A program made the position numbers and the translations under genes. 64,000 nucleotides of DNA from Paenibacillus psychroresistens (GTDB lineage: Bacteria > Bacillota > Bacilli > Paenibacillales > NBRC-103111). The stretch covers positions 5,841,501 through 5,905,500 of the forward strand of contig NZ_CP034235.1 in NCBI RefSeq assembly GCF_009728935.1, read 5' to 3'. A model generated the notes under the pieces. It worked only from the letters and a program-made list of their open reading frames with translations, was not told the DNA's origin and ran no database searches. Positions 43,229 through 53,269 of this stretch are shown here, piece by piece (position 1 is the first letter of the stretch; every line of letters starts with the position of its first letter).

Positions 43229-44338
43229 TTATTTACTTGCAAACCAAGCCGTCAATCGTTGATTAATCTGTTCTTCCGACAATTCCTTGAATAACTGCTC
43301 AGCTTCAATCAAATCATATAAACGTTCCATAGGTTCACGCTTGTCCACTTTTTTCGCTTTCTCGTCATTTTTGAGCAGGTCCCAAGTATTTAATACAAAC
43401 TCACGATGATCGATAGATTGTTTACTAAAGAAATGATCCAACCGCTCTACTTGATCGAGAAACTCAACTCCAAAACGCGCTTCTGTATTTCCACGCAATA
43501 AGGCAATTTCTGTTTCATACATCGGACGCTGTGTTTTGTCATTCTTGCCAATCCAAGGTGTTTCAAGAATCATTGGGATATGGCCGAGCTTCTCATGCTG
43601 AACGATCGCTTGTATCGCTTTAAAGCCGATCATCCCTGCACCTATAGGAGCATGGCGATCCTTGCCTGCGCCTCGCATATTCTTACTATCATTTAAATGA
43701 AGCACTGCTAAACGGTCCAATCCAACAACTCGATCAAAGTGAGCCAATACCCCATCAAAATCATTGACAATATCATAGCCTGCATCATGAATGTGACAGG
43801 TATCCATACAAACCTTCAGCCGAGCATTATCCTCGACTTTTTCAATAATAGCAGCTAGCTCTTCAAAGCTGCGGCCAAGCTCAGAGCCTTTTCCAGCCAT
43901 CGTTTCAAGAGCAATATTTACTTTTGTATCCTTAACTCCACGCAACACTTCGTTTAAGCCCTCTGCAATTTTCGCTATCCCATATTCTGCATCTTTATCT
44001 GTATAGGCACCTGGATGAAGCACGATATTACGAACTCCAATATAATCAGTACGGCGCATTTCCTCCTGAAGGAAACGAGTAGCTAATTCAAAGGTATCCT
44101 TCTTATAGGAAGCTAAATTAATGATATAAGGTGCATGTACGACGATATCTTCCATACCATGCTCGGCCATGACCGCTTTGCCCTCTTCAATGTATTGCTC
44201 TTCAATTGGCTTTCTTCGCGTATTTTGCGGTGCCCCTGTATAAATCATAAAAGTACCCGAACCATAGGTTGCTGCTTCTTTTGCTGCATTTAATAAGCCA
44301 GTTTCTGAAAATGAAACGTGTGAACCAATTTTCACCAT
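43229..44338 (-). CDS. nfo: Deoxyribonuclease IV with C-terminal extension
   Basis: 369 residues. The AP-endonuclease IV metal ligands are all visible: HAPYIINLAS, VLHPGAYTD, ALETMAGKGSELG, CMDTCHIHDAGYD, LHLNDSKNMRGAGKDRHAPIGAG and MILETPW. The enzyme cuts DNA at abasic sites in base-excision repair. The usual length is about 280-300; here some 85 extra charged, helical residues follow the conserved core (after YETEIALLRG). The tail has no motif I recognise. Confidence 0.9.
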   Translation of the reverse strand: MVKIGSHVSFSETGLLNAAKEAATYGSGTFMIYTGAPQNTRRKPIEEQYIEEGKAVMAEHGMEDIVVHAPYIINLASYKKDTFELATRFLQEEMRRTDYIGVRNIVLHPGAYTDKDAEYGIAKIAEGLNEVLRGVKDTKVNIALETMAGKGSELGRSFEELAAIIEKVEDNARLKVCMDTCHIHDAGYDIVNDFDGVLAHFDRVVGLDRLAVLHLNDSKNMRGAGKDRHAPIGAGMIGFKAIQAIVQHEKLGHIPMILETPWIGKNDKTQRPMYETEIALLRGNTEARFGVEFLDQVERLDHFFSKQSIDHREFVLNTWDLLKNDEKAKKVDKREPMERLYDLIEAEQLFKELSEEQINQRLTAWFASK

Positions 44339-44480
44339 TCTGTAAACCCCTTCCGATTTGGATCAAAATGAATGGGCAGCATGCTGATTATTACTCCCCT
44401 TTATCCGTATCTATCTATTTTACTAACAAACTCGAAATAAATCTAGGAATGCAGTATAATTTCAATAAGAGGTGAAGATT

Positions 44481-44915
44481 ATGAATACTTTTTTCATGTG
44501 GTTTCTCGTGTTTTGGGCATTCGTGCTCTTAGCATTTATGTCCGTTGGCGGTTTTTTTATGTTCCGCAAGTTTATGAAAGTCCTCCCTATGGCAGATGGG
44601 AAATCCAAGCTGGATTGGCAGAATCATTATGTGGATGCTTCGCGGCATCTCTGGTCAGACGATGCTAAATCATTTCTTGAAACACTTGTCAGCCCTGTTC
44701 CTGGACCATTTCGAGATATTGCTCGCCACTCGATAGCTGCCAAAATTGGTCAAGTCGCCTTAGAGAATAATGCAACTGAAGTAACGAGATCCCATTGTAT
44801 TCACGGTTATATTCTCGCGACTCCACCACGGGATTATCCCAGTTTAATTACATTTCTTACACAGCATCAAATTGATTATAGCCCTTTTAGTCATTTGCTG
44901 CAGACTAACAAATGA
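44481..44915 (+). CDS. DUF2621 family membrane protein
   Basis: 144 residues from the ATG at 44481 (GAGGTGAAG ahead). One N-terminal membrane segment (about 2-26) is followed by a soluble domain with WQNHYVDASRHLW and RSHCIHGYILATPPRDY, typical of DUF2621 of Bacilli. Function unknown. It is divergent from nfo and convergent with the GGDEF/EAL gene, sharing a terminator. Confidence 0.82.
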   Translation: MNTFFMWFLVFWAFVLLAFMSVGGFFMFRKFMKVLPMADGKSKLDWQNHYVDASRHLWSDDAKSFLETLVSPVPGPFRDIARHSIAAKIGQVALENNATEVTRSHCIHGYILATPPRDYPSLITFLTQHQIDYSPFSHLLQTNK

Positions 44916-44918
44916 AAA

Positions 44919-44968
44919 TAAAAAAATCAGCCTTAGTCCATCATCTAATGGATTGGGCTGATTTTTTT
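44919..44968. terminator. Bidirectional rho-independent terminator
   Basis: The arms AATCAGCC and GGCTGATT, extended by an inner TCCAT/ATGGA pairing, are flanked by A7 on the left and T7 on the right. It serves the DUF2621 gene and the convergent GGDEF/EAL gene, whose stop overlaps its right edge. Confidence 0.9.
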
Positions 44969-47303
44969 ATCCTTGTAGAAACAGGATCAACTCCGACTCA
45001 GCCAACGCTTTACTGATATAAAAGCCCTGAATCTGATCGCAAAGCATATCTTTTAGAATCTCCAATTGTTCAACATCCTCCACGCCTTCTGCAACTACTT
45101 TGAGCTTCAAACCGTGGGCCATAGCAATAATAGCTTTGATGATCATATGGTCATAGGGATTGTCCACAATTCCCTGAATAAAATAACGATCAATTTTGAT
45201 CTCTTTAAATTTTAAGCTCTTTAACAAAGAGAACGATGAATATCCGGTGCCAAAATCATCAATGGAAAGTATAATTCCTAGACCGACAAGCTCATCGCAG
45301 ACCTTCATGGTATAGGCTTGATTTTCCATAGCTGTGCTTTCCGTGATCTCTAAACATAGCAGTCTTGGATCAAGCTTAGTTTCAAACAAAATTAGTTTAA
45401 GCTCCTCGATAAAATTTTCGTTCTTAAATTGAAATAACGAAATATTGACTGAAACAGTTAGCTCCTCGATTCCCTGTGCAAACCAGCTTTTCCTGTCTTT
45501 ACATGCCTGCTGCAATACCCAATGCCCAATAGGTATGATTAACCCTGACTTCTCTGCTAATGGAATGAACTCGCCTGGACTCACCAGACCTAAATCTGGG
45601 GAATTCCAACGAATCAATGCTTCCACTCCAGTAATGGTTCCCCTATTCATATCAATTTGCGGTTGATAATGAAGCACAAATTCTCCCAGCTCAAGTGCTT
45701 TTCGCATGCGGTTTTCCATAACATGGCGCTCTAAGTCGGGATGTTTGATATCTTTGGCGTATCTTTGATAACGATCACCGCCATTATTCTTAGCATGGTT
45801 CATCGCTATTCCTGCATTTTTTAATAATTCCTCCGCAGTATTGCCATATGGAGAAGCAAAGCTAACACCTATGCTTACGGCTATGAAAAAGGGAGTATTC
45901 TCAAAAATGTATGGCATTCTAAAATGCTCTAAAATAGTTTTTAACAGCCGATCTAAATGCTCATCATCCGTATAATCCGTTAGCAGCAAAGCAAACTCAT
46001 CGCTTCCTATACGTGCCACTTTTAAATACTGCGAGGCTTGTTCACTCAAAAAATCTGCAGCTTGCTTCAAGAATAGATTACCGACGTGTCGCCCCTTCGA
46101 CTCATTAATCATTTTAAAACGATCTAAGTCTATAATAATTACAGCCGTTTGATTCTCATTTTCTATATGTACACATTCTAATGCGTCTGCAACCACTTCC
46201 TGAAACTTAACCCGATTTAACAATCCTGTAAGCTCATCCTTATAAGCTAAGAATGCTATCCGCTGCTCCGCGGCCCGTCTCTCAGTGATATCCTCTAAAA
46301 TAATATATTGATAGTTCTCTTCATTAAACAACAAGCTTTTGCTTTCCGCATAAACCAAGCGTCGCTCTTGATTAGCTTGTATAATCGCATATTCGCCTGA
46401 AAAGTCATTTCCCTCATGCTCCGGCTGGATCAATAATGAATTAAACGTCCGTCTGCGAATCTCGCTTGCTTTTAACCCAAATAATTTCAATGCAGCTGGA
46501 TTAACATCCTGAATCACCAAATCATGATCTAACAGAATAATAGATAGAGAGGAAAGCTCATGCAAAATTTGATATTTGTGTTCAAAGGAAGGTAAAAATG
46601 CATAACGCGTCATAGCCACGCGCACAATAAATGCAAAAATAACAATGCCAAAAGCGCTAAATTCCGGATAATTAAGCTGGCCAATACCAACATCTAAATG
46701 AGGGATAAAATTACCACTAAATGCCCATGATCCTGCCAAAAGTAACCCAAGTAAAATAAATTGAATTTGCTTCTTTTTCTTAGCTAGATGCTCTTTCTGA
46801 GAAACATGGCGGAGTCCCAAAACCAAAAAACAGCTACCCACTACAATTGTATAAAAAGCGACTAGAAAAGAAATCCCTACTAGCATTTCAGAGGGATATT
46901 CATATTTCCAATAACCTTTAATAACAAACTCGCTTTTTATCCATGTTTGCTGGTAAATTAGAATTATAATAGCTAAAAGCGGTGCATAACAAATGGAAAG
47001 AAGAAGGTAACTCGGAATTTTCACAAAACGTGAGGTGAGCAAAGAGAAAAAATGAAGCGCAATGGACATGACTATGAACATCGGTACATATTTAATATAA
47101 AAGGTTAAGGACACAATATACTCATCTGGAAGCAGCTTGGAGAAGAACAAACCAAAAATCAAGAAAGTTAGCATAAGCAATAATAAAGCTGTAATCCTGT
47201 TCAGCGGATTTGCTTTGTTGCGAAAGTAAATTTCTAATGCCATATATACCAACATTATAATTGGAAAACCATATAAGAATATCGATAGCAAAAACAATGC
47301 CAT
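44967..47303 (-). CDS. Membrane PAS-GGDEF-EAL protein, likely c-di-GMP phosphodiesterase
   Basis: 778 residues. Seven or so membrane segments (about 1-235, histidine-kinase 7TM-like) lead to a PAS domain (about 245-345), a GGDEF domain with the signature reading RIGSDEF (433-437) and an EAL domain (about 530-778). The EAL site is complete: E561-A-L, ITESTAM, IDDFGTGYSS, KIDRYF, AEGVED and QGFYIS. GSDEF departs from GG[DE]EF, so cyclase activity may be lost while hydrolase activity should be kept. It is a candidate source of control for the PilZ-fused dehydrogenase at 32552. Confidence 0.9.
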   Translation of the reverse strand: MALFLLSIFLYGFPIIMLVYMALEIYFRNKANPLNRITALLLLMLTFLIFGLFFSKLLPDEYIVSLTFYIKYVPMFIVMSIALHFFSLLTSRFVKIPSYLLLSICYAPLLAIIILIYQQTWIKSEFVIKGYWKYEYPSEMLVGISFLVAFYTIVVGSCFLVLGLRHVSQKEHLAKKKKQIQFILLGLLLAGSWAFSGNFIPHLDVGIGQLNYPEFSAFGIVIFAFIVRVAMTRYAFLPSFEHKYQILHELSSLSIILLDHDLVIQDVNPAALKLFGLKASEIRRRTFNSLLIQPEHEGNDFSGEYAIIQANQERRLVYAESKSLLFNEENYQYIILEDITERRAAEQRIAFLAYKDELTGLLNRVKFQEVVADALECVHIENENQTAVIIIDLDRFKMINESKGRHVGNLFLKQAADFLSEQASQYLKVARIGSDEFALLLTDYTDDEHLDRLLKTILEHFRMPYIFENTPFFIAVSIGVSFASPYGNTAEELLKNAGIAMNHAKNNGGDRYQRYAKDIKHPDLERHVMENRMRKALELGEFVLHYQPQIDMNRGTITGVEALIRWNSPDLGLVSPGEFIPLAEKSGLIIPIGHWVLQQACKDRKSWFAQGIEELTVSVNISLFQFKNENFIEELKLILFETKLDPRLLCLEITESTAMENQAYTMKVCDELVGLGIILSIDDFGTGYSSFSLLKSLKFKEIKIDRYFIQGIVDNPYDHMIIKAIIAMAHGLKLKVVAEGVEDVEQLEILKDMLCDQIQGFYISKALAESELILFLQG

Positions 47304-47492
47304 TTGGAACCTCCATTTAGTAGGTAGCGGGCTGCGAATCAGGAGTTTAAATACTTCTTTTTAATTCGACATAAATCGCTAAAATCCTACAAAGGAACTA
47401 ATATATATTATAATATAACTGGGTGTGCAGTAAAATCCATCCGTGATATAGTAGTAATGAACTATATAATCTAAGATTAGGGAGAAAAAACA

Positions 47493-48494
47493 ATGAAGAA
47501 TATGTATACTCGTATTTTTATTTTTATGGCTTCCTTATTAATCGTTCCAACAATTGCTGAAGCACATGTAAAATGGTTTACCGGCATAGTCCCAGAGAAA
47601 GCCACCATTCCCAATATTCTTTCTCCGTTTTTCATTTTTATTGCCTTGTTTGTTGCGGTCCTCCTTGCATTCCTAACACAAGCTCTACCTGCTTTATCTC
47701 GCTGGAAGCTTGCGCAAACGATTGATTCGAAGCTAGATCAGCTTCGCCCCTATTCTTTTATCGTACTCAAGCTTGGAACAGCTTTTGCCTTGGTAATTCA
47801 ATTGCTTGCCGGCACTTTATTTGCACCTGAATTTGAAATCGATTCCTCCACCGAAACTATTCTTGGTTGGATTACAGTCGCTCTAATGCTCATTCCCAAT
47901 CATTGGTTTACCAAAGCAGGAGCAGTGATAATGCTCTGGCTGCTCATACATTTAACAATCCATTATGGCATCTTTCATATGCTGGATTACGGATTTTACT
48001 GGGCTATCGCTGGGGTGTTATTATTAGAAAAAACGAAAAAAGCAGTATGGGGCTTCCCTTTCCTTTACTTAGGTACAGGATTATCTTTATGCTGGGTAGC
48101 TGTGGAAAAATGGGTATTTCCGAATATGGTTTTGGATGTTGTACATACGCATCATGTACCTACCTTCGGCTTTGCTCCAGAAAGCTTTGTCGTGATGGCT
48201 GCATTCATTGAGTTTGTAGTTGGTTATTTACTTGTAGTGGGTATTCTTAATCGCTTGCTTGCTGTTGTTCTAACTGGGATTTTTGTTTCAACGACGATGT
48301 TATTCGGTATGACCGAGCTTGTTGGGCATTTCATGATTCACATAGTGCTGCTGATTTTTATCATTGAAGGGGTCAGCTTCTACAAACCTCCCTTTTCGAT
48401 GCATCAATCGAAGCTCAACCAGATGGTATTCATCTCCTTGAATTTCATTTTTGTGCTATCGACATTTGTTCTCATTTATTACCGATTTGCTTAA
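47493..48494 (+). CDS. Multi-pass membrane protein with AHVKWF motif
   Basis: 333 residues. A signal-like first segment ends AEAHVKWFTGI and about eight to nine hydrophobic segments follow, with FHMLDYGFYWAIAGVLLL and a conserved VVHTHHVPTFGFAPESFVV segment rich in histidine between helices. It may be DoxX-like; I cannot assign a function. An AraC regulator is encoded 35 bp downstream, same strand, so the two may be co-transcribed. Confidence 0.75.
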   Translation: MKNMYTRIFIFMASLLIVPTIAEAHVKWFTGIVPEKATIPNILSPFFIFIALFVAVLLAFLTQALPALSRWKLAQTIDSKLDQLRPYSFIVLKLGTAFALVIQLLAGTLFAPEFEIDSSTETILGWITVALMLIPNHWFTKAGAVIMLWLLIHLTIHYGIFHMLDYGFYWAIAGVLLLEKTKKAVWGFPFLYLGTGLSLCWVAVEKWVFPNMVLDVVHTHHVPTFGFAPESFVVMAAFIEFVVGYLLVVGILNRLLAVVLTGIFVSTTMLFGMTELVGHFMIHIVLLIFIIEGVSFYKPPFSMHQSKLNQMVFISLNFIFVLSTFVLIYYRFA

Positions 48495-48529
48495 AAGAAT
48501 GGAATTAAATTTATGGAGGCTCCTTACTG

Positions 48530-49384
48530 ATGTCTGAAAACTTATTAACTAGCGAAATTCTATCCGCTGGTTACTCCTATCATAATAAAAAATTTCATTA
48601 CGGTCGTGACGAAAGCTTGAAATATTATTTGTTTCGTTTACAGACTGAAGGTCTAAGCTCAGCATTAGTAGAAGGAAAAATGTCATTGATTGAGTCCGGT
48701 GATCTCCTTTTATATCAGCCTGGCCAAGCTTATGAACTATTAATTGAAGCTAATTTGAAGGCAGATAAGATCATTTCATCCTCCAAACAACCTTATCTTT
48801 TATACGGAGAGGCTATCTCTAGTGGGGATTATTATTTGTTTTGTACAGGGGAATGGGTAGATGACTGGTGGAGGCGCTCCAAGAAGCCTACAAAAGTTAG
48901 AATCCCGCTTCATGAAGGAATTCTAACCATTTGGAGACAGCTAAATATCGAGCTAGCCAAACACAGTCAACAAAACAAAGAGATGCTGGATTATTATCTC
49001 CGCATCCTTTGTTTGCATATTGATCGCCATATTATGGAGCAAACTGCTCATCCGCTAGAGGCTAATTCTTATCTGGCTTACCGGATGAAGCATTTTATTG
49101 AAGAGCATTCTACAACTGCTCTTACTCTAGAACAGGTAGCACGACACGTGGATTTAAGTGTTTCACGCGCCGTTCATTTGTTCAAGTCTGTTTTTGATCA
49201 GAGCATTATGCAGCATGCCATTGAAGTTCGATTAGCTATCGCTAAGGAACGCATTCTGTACAGCTCATTCACACTTGAGCAAATTGCTGAAAGCTGCGGT
49301 TACGCAAGCTATTCCTATTTTCATCGCATGTTCCGATCGCATTTTGGCATATCGCCTAAGGATTATCGTTTACAGGAACGGTAA
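48530..49384 (+). CDS. AraC-family transcriptional regulator
   Basis: 284 residues; ATG preceded by GGAGG. An N-terminal cupin-like sensor (residues about 15-95, with LLLYQPGQAYELLI) and a C-terminal double helix-turn-helix (VARHVDLSVSRAVHLFKSVFDQSIMQHAIEVR and SYSYFHRMFRSHFGISPKDYR). The 238-bp gap that follows, before the convergent Gfo/Idh gene, holds no gene or clear terminator. Confidence 0.88.
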   Translation: MSENLLTSEILSAGYSYHNKKFHYGRDESLKYYLFRLQTEGLSSALVEGKMSLIESGDLLLYQPGQAYELLIEANLKADKIISSSKQPYLLYGEAISSGDYYLFCTGEWVDDWWRRSKKPTKVRIPLHEGILTIWRQLNIELAKHSQQNKEMLDYYLRILCLHIDRHIMEQTAHPLEANSYLAYRMKHFIEEHSTTALTLEQVARHVDLSVSRAVHLFKSVFDQSIMQHAIEVRLAIAKERILYSSFTLEQIAESCGYASYSYFHRMFRSHFGISPKDYRLQER

Positions 49385-49622
49385 AAGGTTAGCTAATACG
49401 ACGATTGAGAAACCTGGGACGTTACAGGTGTGTGTATCAGTTCCAGCCAACTCGAAATTGTCTTATTTAAATCAAATAAAACATGTGGTAAGGATGCAAT
49501 ATCAAGTAGTGTGAGCTTGCTAACGCAAACTCCTGATGTAACCCGTAAACTTTCCACTCGACACACACACCTTCCACTTCTGGGTTCTCAAAACATATTA
49601 GACAACCTATTAACAGTCGAAA

Positions 49623-50711
49623 CTAGTTAAAATAAACCGTTTGGCCAGTGCGGGCGGATTCGTAAACGGCTTCTAGGATTTGCGAAACAACAAAAGCTTG
49701 CTCTGGAGTTACCAAAGGTGTTGTATCGTTTTGAATCGCTTCAATCCATAAACGAGCTTCTAGCTCTGAATCGGTCTCATTGGAGCTTCCTTCGTTAAAA
49801 GCAACTCCACCCGCTTTAAGGTCAATTACCTTATCGTATAAGCGGCTTTTGTGCTCGCCATTGATACGCAAGCCATCTTCCATATCTGCGCCGCCTTCAG
49901 TTCCGCAAAGAATCGTTTTAGCTTCACCAATATTAACAAGATTAATAGCCCAGCTTGATTCCAAAACGATGGTTGCCCCGTTTTCCATTTTGATAAAAGC
50001 AACTGCGGAATCCTCGACTTTAAACTTCTCTGGATCCCAAGGACCCCATGCATTCGCTGAATTCGGACGACTTCCCAGCTTGTAGAAAACCGATCCTGTA
50101 ACGCTAACAGGCTTATAATTATCCATCAACCAAAGCGTTAAATCCAAAGCATGCGTACCAATATCAATTAGCGGTCCGCCGCCTTGTTTTTCCAAATCCA
50201 AGAATACACCCCATGTAGGAACGGCTCTACGACGAATAGCTAAAGCTTTAGCATAATAAATATCGCCAAATTCTCCATCTTCGCAAAGCTGCTTTAAATA
50301 TTGGCTGTCTGCACGGTATCTGTTTTGGTAACCAATCGAAAGCTTCTTGCCTGTTCGCTTAGCCGCATCTGCCATAGCTTTAGCATCCGCTGAAGTAATA
50401 GCCATTGGCTTTTCACACATGACATGCTTGCCTGCTTCTAAAGCAGCAATTGTAATTTCAGCATGGGAAGAATTAGGCGTACAAACATGTACAACATCTA
50501 TTGAAGCATCTTCCAATATAGTACGATAGTCTAGCGTTATTGTAGAAGCTGCATTACCATATTTCTCTTTAGCAATATGAGCTTTGTTTTCATCAATATC
50601 ACAGAACACGCCTATCTCCACTTGAAGTAATTTAGACAAGCTTGGTAAATGCTTCCCCATTGCTATTCCACCACAACCAATAATACCTACTTTAATTTTT
50701 GTTTCAGACAT
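49623..50711 (-). CDS. Gfo/Idh/MocA family sugar dehydrogenase
   Basis: 362 residues. The Rossmann motif GIIGCGGIAMGKHLPSL, catalytic EKP in HVMCEKPMAI, and GPLIDIGTHALDLTLWLMDNY are visible. It oxidises an unidentified sugar or cyclitol with NAD(P). It is 15 bp downstream of a sugar isomerase gene; the pair resembles many small sugar-modification modules. Confidence 0.88.
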   Translation of the reverse strand: MSETKIKVGIIGCGGIAMGKHLPSLSKLLQVEIGVFCDIDENKAHIAKEKYGNAASTITLDYRTILEDASIDVVHVCTPNSSHAEITIAALEAGKHVMCEKPMAITSADAKAMADAAKRTGKKLSIGYQNRYRADSQYLKQLCEDGEFGDIYYAKALAIRRRAVPTWGVFLDLEKQGGGPLIDIGTHALDLTLWLMDNYKPVSVTGSVFYKLGSRPNSANAWGPWDPEKFKVEDSAVAFIKMENGATIVLESSWAINLVNIGEAKTILCGTEGGADMEDGLRINGEHKSRLYDKVIDLKAGGVAFNEGSSNETDSELEARLWIEAIQNDTTPLVTPEQAFVVSQILEAVYESARTGQTVYFN

Positions 50712-50726
50712 GTTCCTAATACCCCT

Positions 50727-51497
50727 CTACTTATAATTTTTAACAACCCAGTTATAGCTTTCTTCTATGCTCTCAAACGGTGGATTCGTACATTTATCTT
50801 GTTCCACTATAAGCCACTCAACGCCTGCCTTAGCAGATGCCTCTATAATTGCAATTAAATCTACTTCTCCACGGCCTAGCTCAACTGTTAGCGTTTCCCC
50901 GCTTGGCAGCTTTTGCATATCCTTCAGATGTAACAATGGAATTCTGCCTGAATATTGTGCAATATAAGCCTGAGGATTCTGCCCTGCATGATGCACCCAA
51001 CATGAATCCAATTCCATCAGTAATGCAGCTTCCGGCACTTCTTTCATCATGGCATCCAATACAAAAACACCATTAACCTGCTGCAGCAATTCAAAATCAT
51101 GGTTGTGATACGCAAAGCCAATACCGCGTTCAGCGCATCTTTGACCGATTACTTGCAATTGCTGGATAATAGCTAGCCATTGTGCTTCTGTTTGACGATC
51201 ATCATCAGCTACATAAGGACAAACTATATAACGGCTCCCGATGGTTAAATTATAATCAATTTCTTCGTCAAGATGAGTCGTTAATTGCGCTAAACTGACA
51301 TGGCTTGCTATAGCCTTTATTTTCAGCTGCTCTAATAATTCCTTAAGCTCAACTGCCGTTAATCCACCATAGCCTGCAAATTCGACACCCTCATAGCCAA
51401 TTTTAGCCACTTTGTGTAAGGTTCCAACAAAATCAATAGCCGTTTCTTCACGCAACGTATACATCTGTAATCCAACATTCATTTTTGCCAATTTCAT
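50727..51497 (-). CDS. Sugar phosphate isomerase/epimerase (xylose isomerase-like TIM barrel)
   Basis: 256 residues. AP endonuclease 2-type TIM barrel: VAKIGYEGVEFAGYGG, GIGFAYHNHDFEL, LLMELDSCWVHHAGQNP, PLLHLKDMQKL and VEWLIVEQDKC supply the metal ligands. It is co-transcribed with the Gfo/Idh gene. The substrate is unknown. Confidence 0.86.
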   Translation of the reverse strand: MKLAKMNVGLQMYTLREETAIDFVGTLHKVAKIGYEGVEFAGYGGLTAVELKELLEQLKIKAIASHVSLAQLTTHLDEEIDYNLTIGSRYIVCPYVADDDRQTEAQWLAIIQQLQVIGQRCAERGIGFAYHNHDFELLQQVNGVFVLDAMMKEVPEAALLMELDSCWVHHAGQNPQAYIAQYSGRIPLLHLKDMQKLPSGETLTVELGRGEVDLIAIIEASAKAGVEWLIVEQDKCTNPPFESIEESYNWVVKNYK

Positions 51498-51620
51498 CCA
51501 CCCTCACTTCCCCTGTCCTATCTAACTCTGTTATATCATAGAACGCTTACAGAGCAAATGAACAATCTAGTATAAAGATGAACAATCTGGCTAAGTTTAA
51601 ATTCTAGTAAGAATTCATGA

Positions 51621-52616
51621 TTACCTAGTAATGTTTTTAGCTCCAGATAGAATACGTTCAACCTCAGCAAGCGTAGGCAAACCTTCCCAATCTCCTTTAA
51701 ATTGCGTAGCAAGTGCACCAAGTAAATTGGCTCTTTCTAAAGCAAGCTTGAGCTTTGTGTCTATTGCTGTCGATTTGTCGGATAGGCTCTGGTCTAGCAT
51801 GACAGATAGGAAGCCTGCTGCAAAGGCATCTCCCGCTCCAACCGTATCGACAATTGTAGAAATTTTATAAGGTTCTGCTTTTATGCACTCTTGCTCATAG
51901 AAGCCCATAGAACCGCGTTCTCCAAGCTTCATAGCCACTACCTTTACACCTTGATCCAGAAATATCTTTGCATAGTCCGATTCAGTATGTTCACCTACTA
52001 GAAACTCGGCTTCTTCCAAACCAGGCAGAAAATAATCGCATAGCGGGATCATCGCAAGCAGGACTTCACGTGCTCGCTCCTCACTCCACAGCTTTCGCCG
52101 TAAATTCGGGTCAAAGGATATAGTCATGCCTTGCTTACGAGCTATTCTCATCGCTTCTAGAGCTGTTTCCGCAGTATGTGCGCCTAAAGCTGGAAGTATA
52201 CCTGTTATATGAAGATGCTTGGCTCCAGCAAACCATTGTGGGTTTAGTGATTCTGGTGTGAAAAGGCTAGCTGCTGAAAGCTTCCTGTAGAAATAAACAG
52301 TGGGATCTCCTAAGCCTTTAAACTCTTTAAAATAAATGCCCGTAGGTGATTCAGCATCTCTAGTAACTGCCGATACATCCACGCCTTCACCCGCTAAAGT
52401 AGACAGCACCTGATCACCAAAAGGATCTGTGCCTAATCGACTTATCCAACGAGTCTTAACGCCTAAACGAGTAAGCCCAACAGCTACATTGGACTCAGCT
52501 CCAGCTATCGATTTTGTAAATAAAGGGACGTAAGTTAAAGAACCGCCAGTCATAGGCTGGAACAAAACCATGCTTTCACCGATCGTAACAACATCTACTT
52601 GTGGGGATGGATTCAA
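51621..52616 (-). CDS. kdgK: 2-keto-3-deoxygluconate kinase
   Basis: 331 residues, PfkB family. FTKSIAGAESNVAVGLTRLG is the substrate-side motif and DTVGAGDAFAAGFL carries the catalytic aspartate. The assignment to KDG rests on its overlap with the KDPG aldolase gene (four bases). It should make KDPG from KDG in sugar-acid catabolism. Confidence 0.86.
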   Translation of the reverse strand: MNPSPQVDVVTIGESMVLFQPMTGGSLTYVPLFTKSIAGAESNVAVGLTRLGVKTRWISRLGTDPFGDQVLSTLAGEGVDVSAVTRDAESPTGIYFKEFKGLGDPTVYFYRKLSAASLFTPESLNPQWFAGAKHLHITGILPALGAHTAETALEAMRIARKQGMTISFDPNLRRKLWSEERAREVLLAMIPLCDYFLPGLEEAEFLVGEHTESDYAKIFLDQGVKVVAMKLGERGSMGFYEQECIKAEPYKISTIVDTVGAGDAFAAGFLSVMLDQSLSDKSTAIDTKLKLALERANLLGALATQFKGDWEGLPTLAEVERILSGAKNITR

Positions 52617-53269
52617 GCTAGCTTCACTCCTTTGACTTTGTTTACAAATGCACGCGCACGCTGCTCGATAGCCTCAAAGTCACCTGCTTGCAGATGTTTT
52701 TTATCCATTAAATTACTGCCTAAACCAACTGCAATCGCCCCTGCATCAAGAAATTCATTGATGTTATTAAGATCAACTCCTCCTGTTGCAATCATTGGAA
52801 TATGGTTTAATGGTGCTCGAATTTCTTTTAGATAATTAAGACCTAACGAGCCCATTGGGAATACCTTGACTGCAGGCGCTCCGGCTTCAAATGCTCGGAC
52901 AATTTCAGTTGGAGTCATGACACCTGGATAAACATCAATTCCGTGTTCAAGTCCGTAATAGATAACGTCTTCATTTAAGTTTGGCGAGAGAAAGTATTCA
53001 GCTCCAGCTGCTGCTGCTTCTTTTGCCATCGCCAAATTCAATACAGTTCCTGCTCCAATACGCATTCGTTGGCCCTGAGTTTCTTTAATGCGCGCAATCA
53101 TTTGGAGAGCTCCCTCCGTGTTCAACGTTACCTCAAGGAACACAATGCCGCCATCCGCCAAAGCTTGTGCTGTAGCGTCTGCTTTCGTTTCTGCAATCCC
53201 TCGGAGAATCGCAATAATCGGGGTCATCTTCAATTGATCCATTAAGGTAGCCTGCTTATTCATAGTCAT
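52613..53269 (-). CDS. eda: KHG/KDPG aldolase
   Basis: 218 residues. Class I aldolase: IAILRG at the N-terminus, LEVTLNTEGAL, IGAGTVLNLAMAKEAAAAGAEYFLSPNL, GVMTPTEIVRAFEAGAPAVKVFP (Schiff-base lysine in VKVFP) and MIATGGVDLNN. It splits KDPG to pyruvate and glyceraldehyde 3-phosphate. It overlaps its neighbours by four bases on each side (fucU - eda - kdgK). Confidence 0.92.
   Translation of the reverse strand: MTMNKQATLMDQLKMTPIIAILRGIAETKADATAQALADGGIVFLEVTLNTEGALQMIARIKETQGQRMRIGAGTVLNLAMAKEAAAAGAEYFLSPNLNEDVIYYGLEHGIDVYPGVMTPTEIVRAFEAGAPAVKVFPMGSLGLNYLKEIRAPLNHIPMIATGGVDLNNINEFLDAGAIAVGLGSNLMDKKHLQAGDFEAIEQRARAFVNKVKGVKLA

Noticed and set aside
44269..44475. 68-residue ORF antisense to the start of nfo
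   Set aside because: It overlaps the nfo start and its promoter region and has no start signals.
49275..49630. Short plus-strand ORFs in the gap after the AraC gene
   Set aside because: They overlap the AraC gene or the end of the Gfo/Idh gene, start without ribosome sites and have no recognisable sequence.
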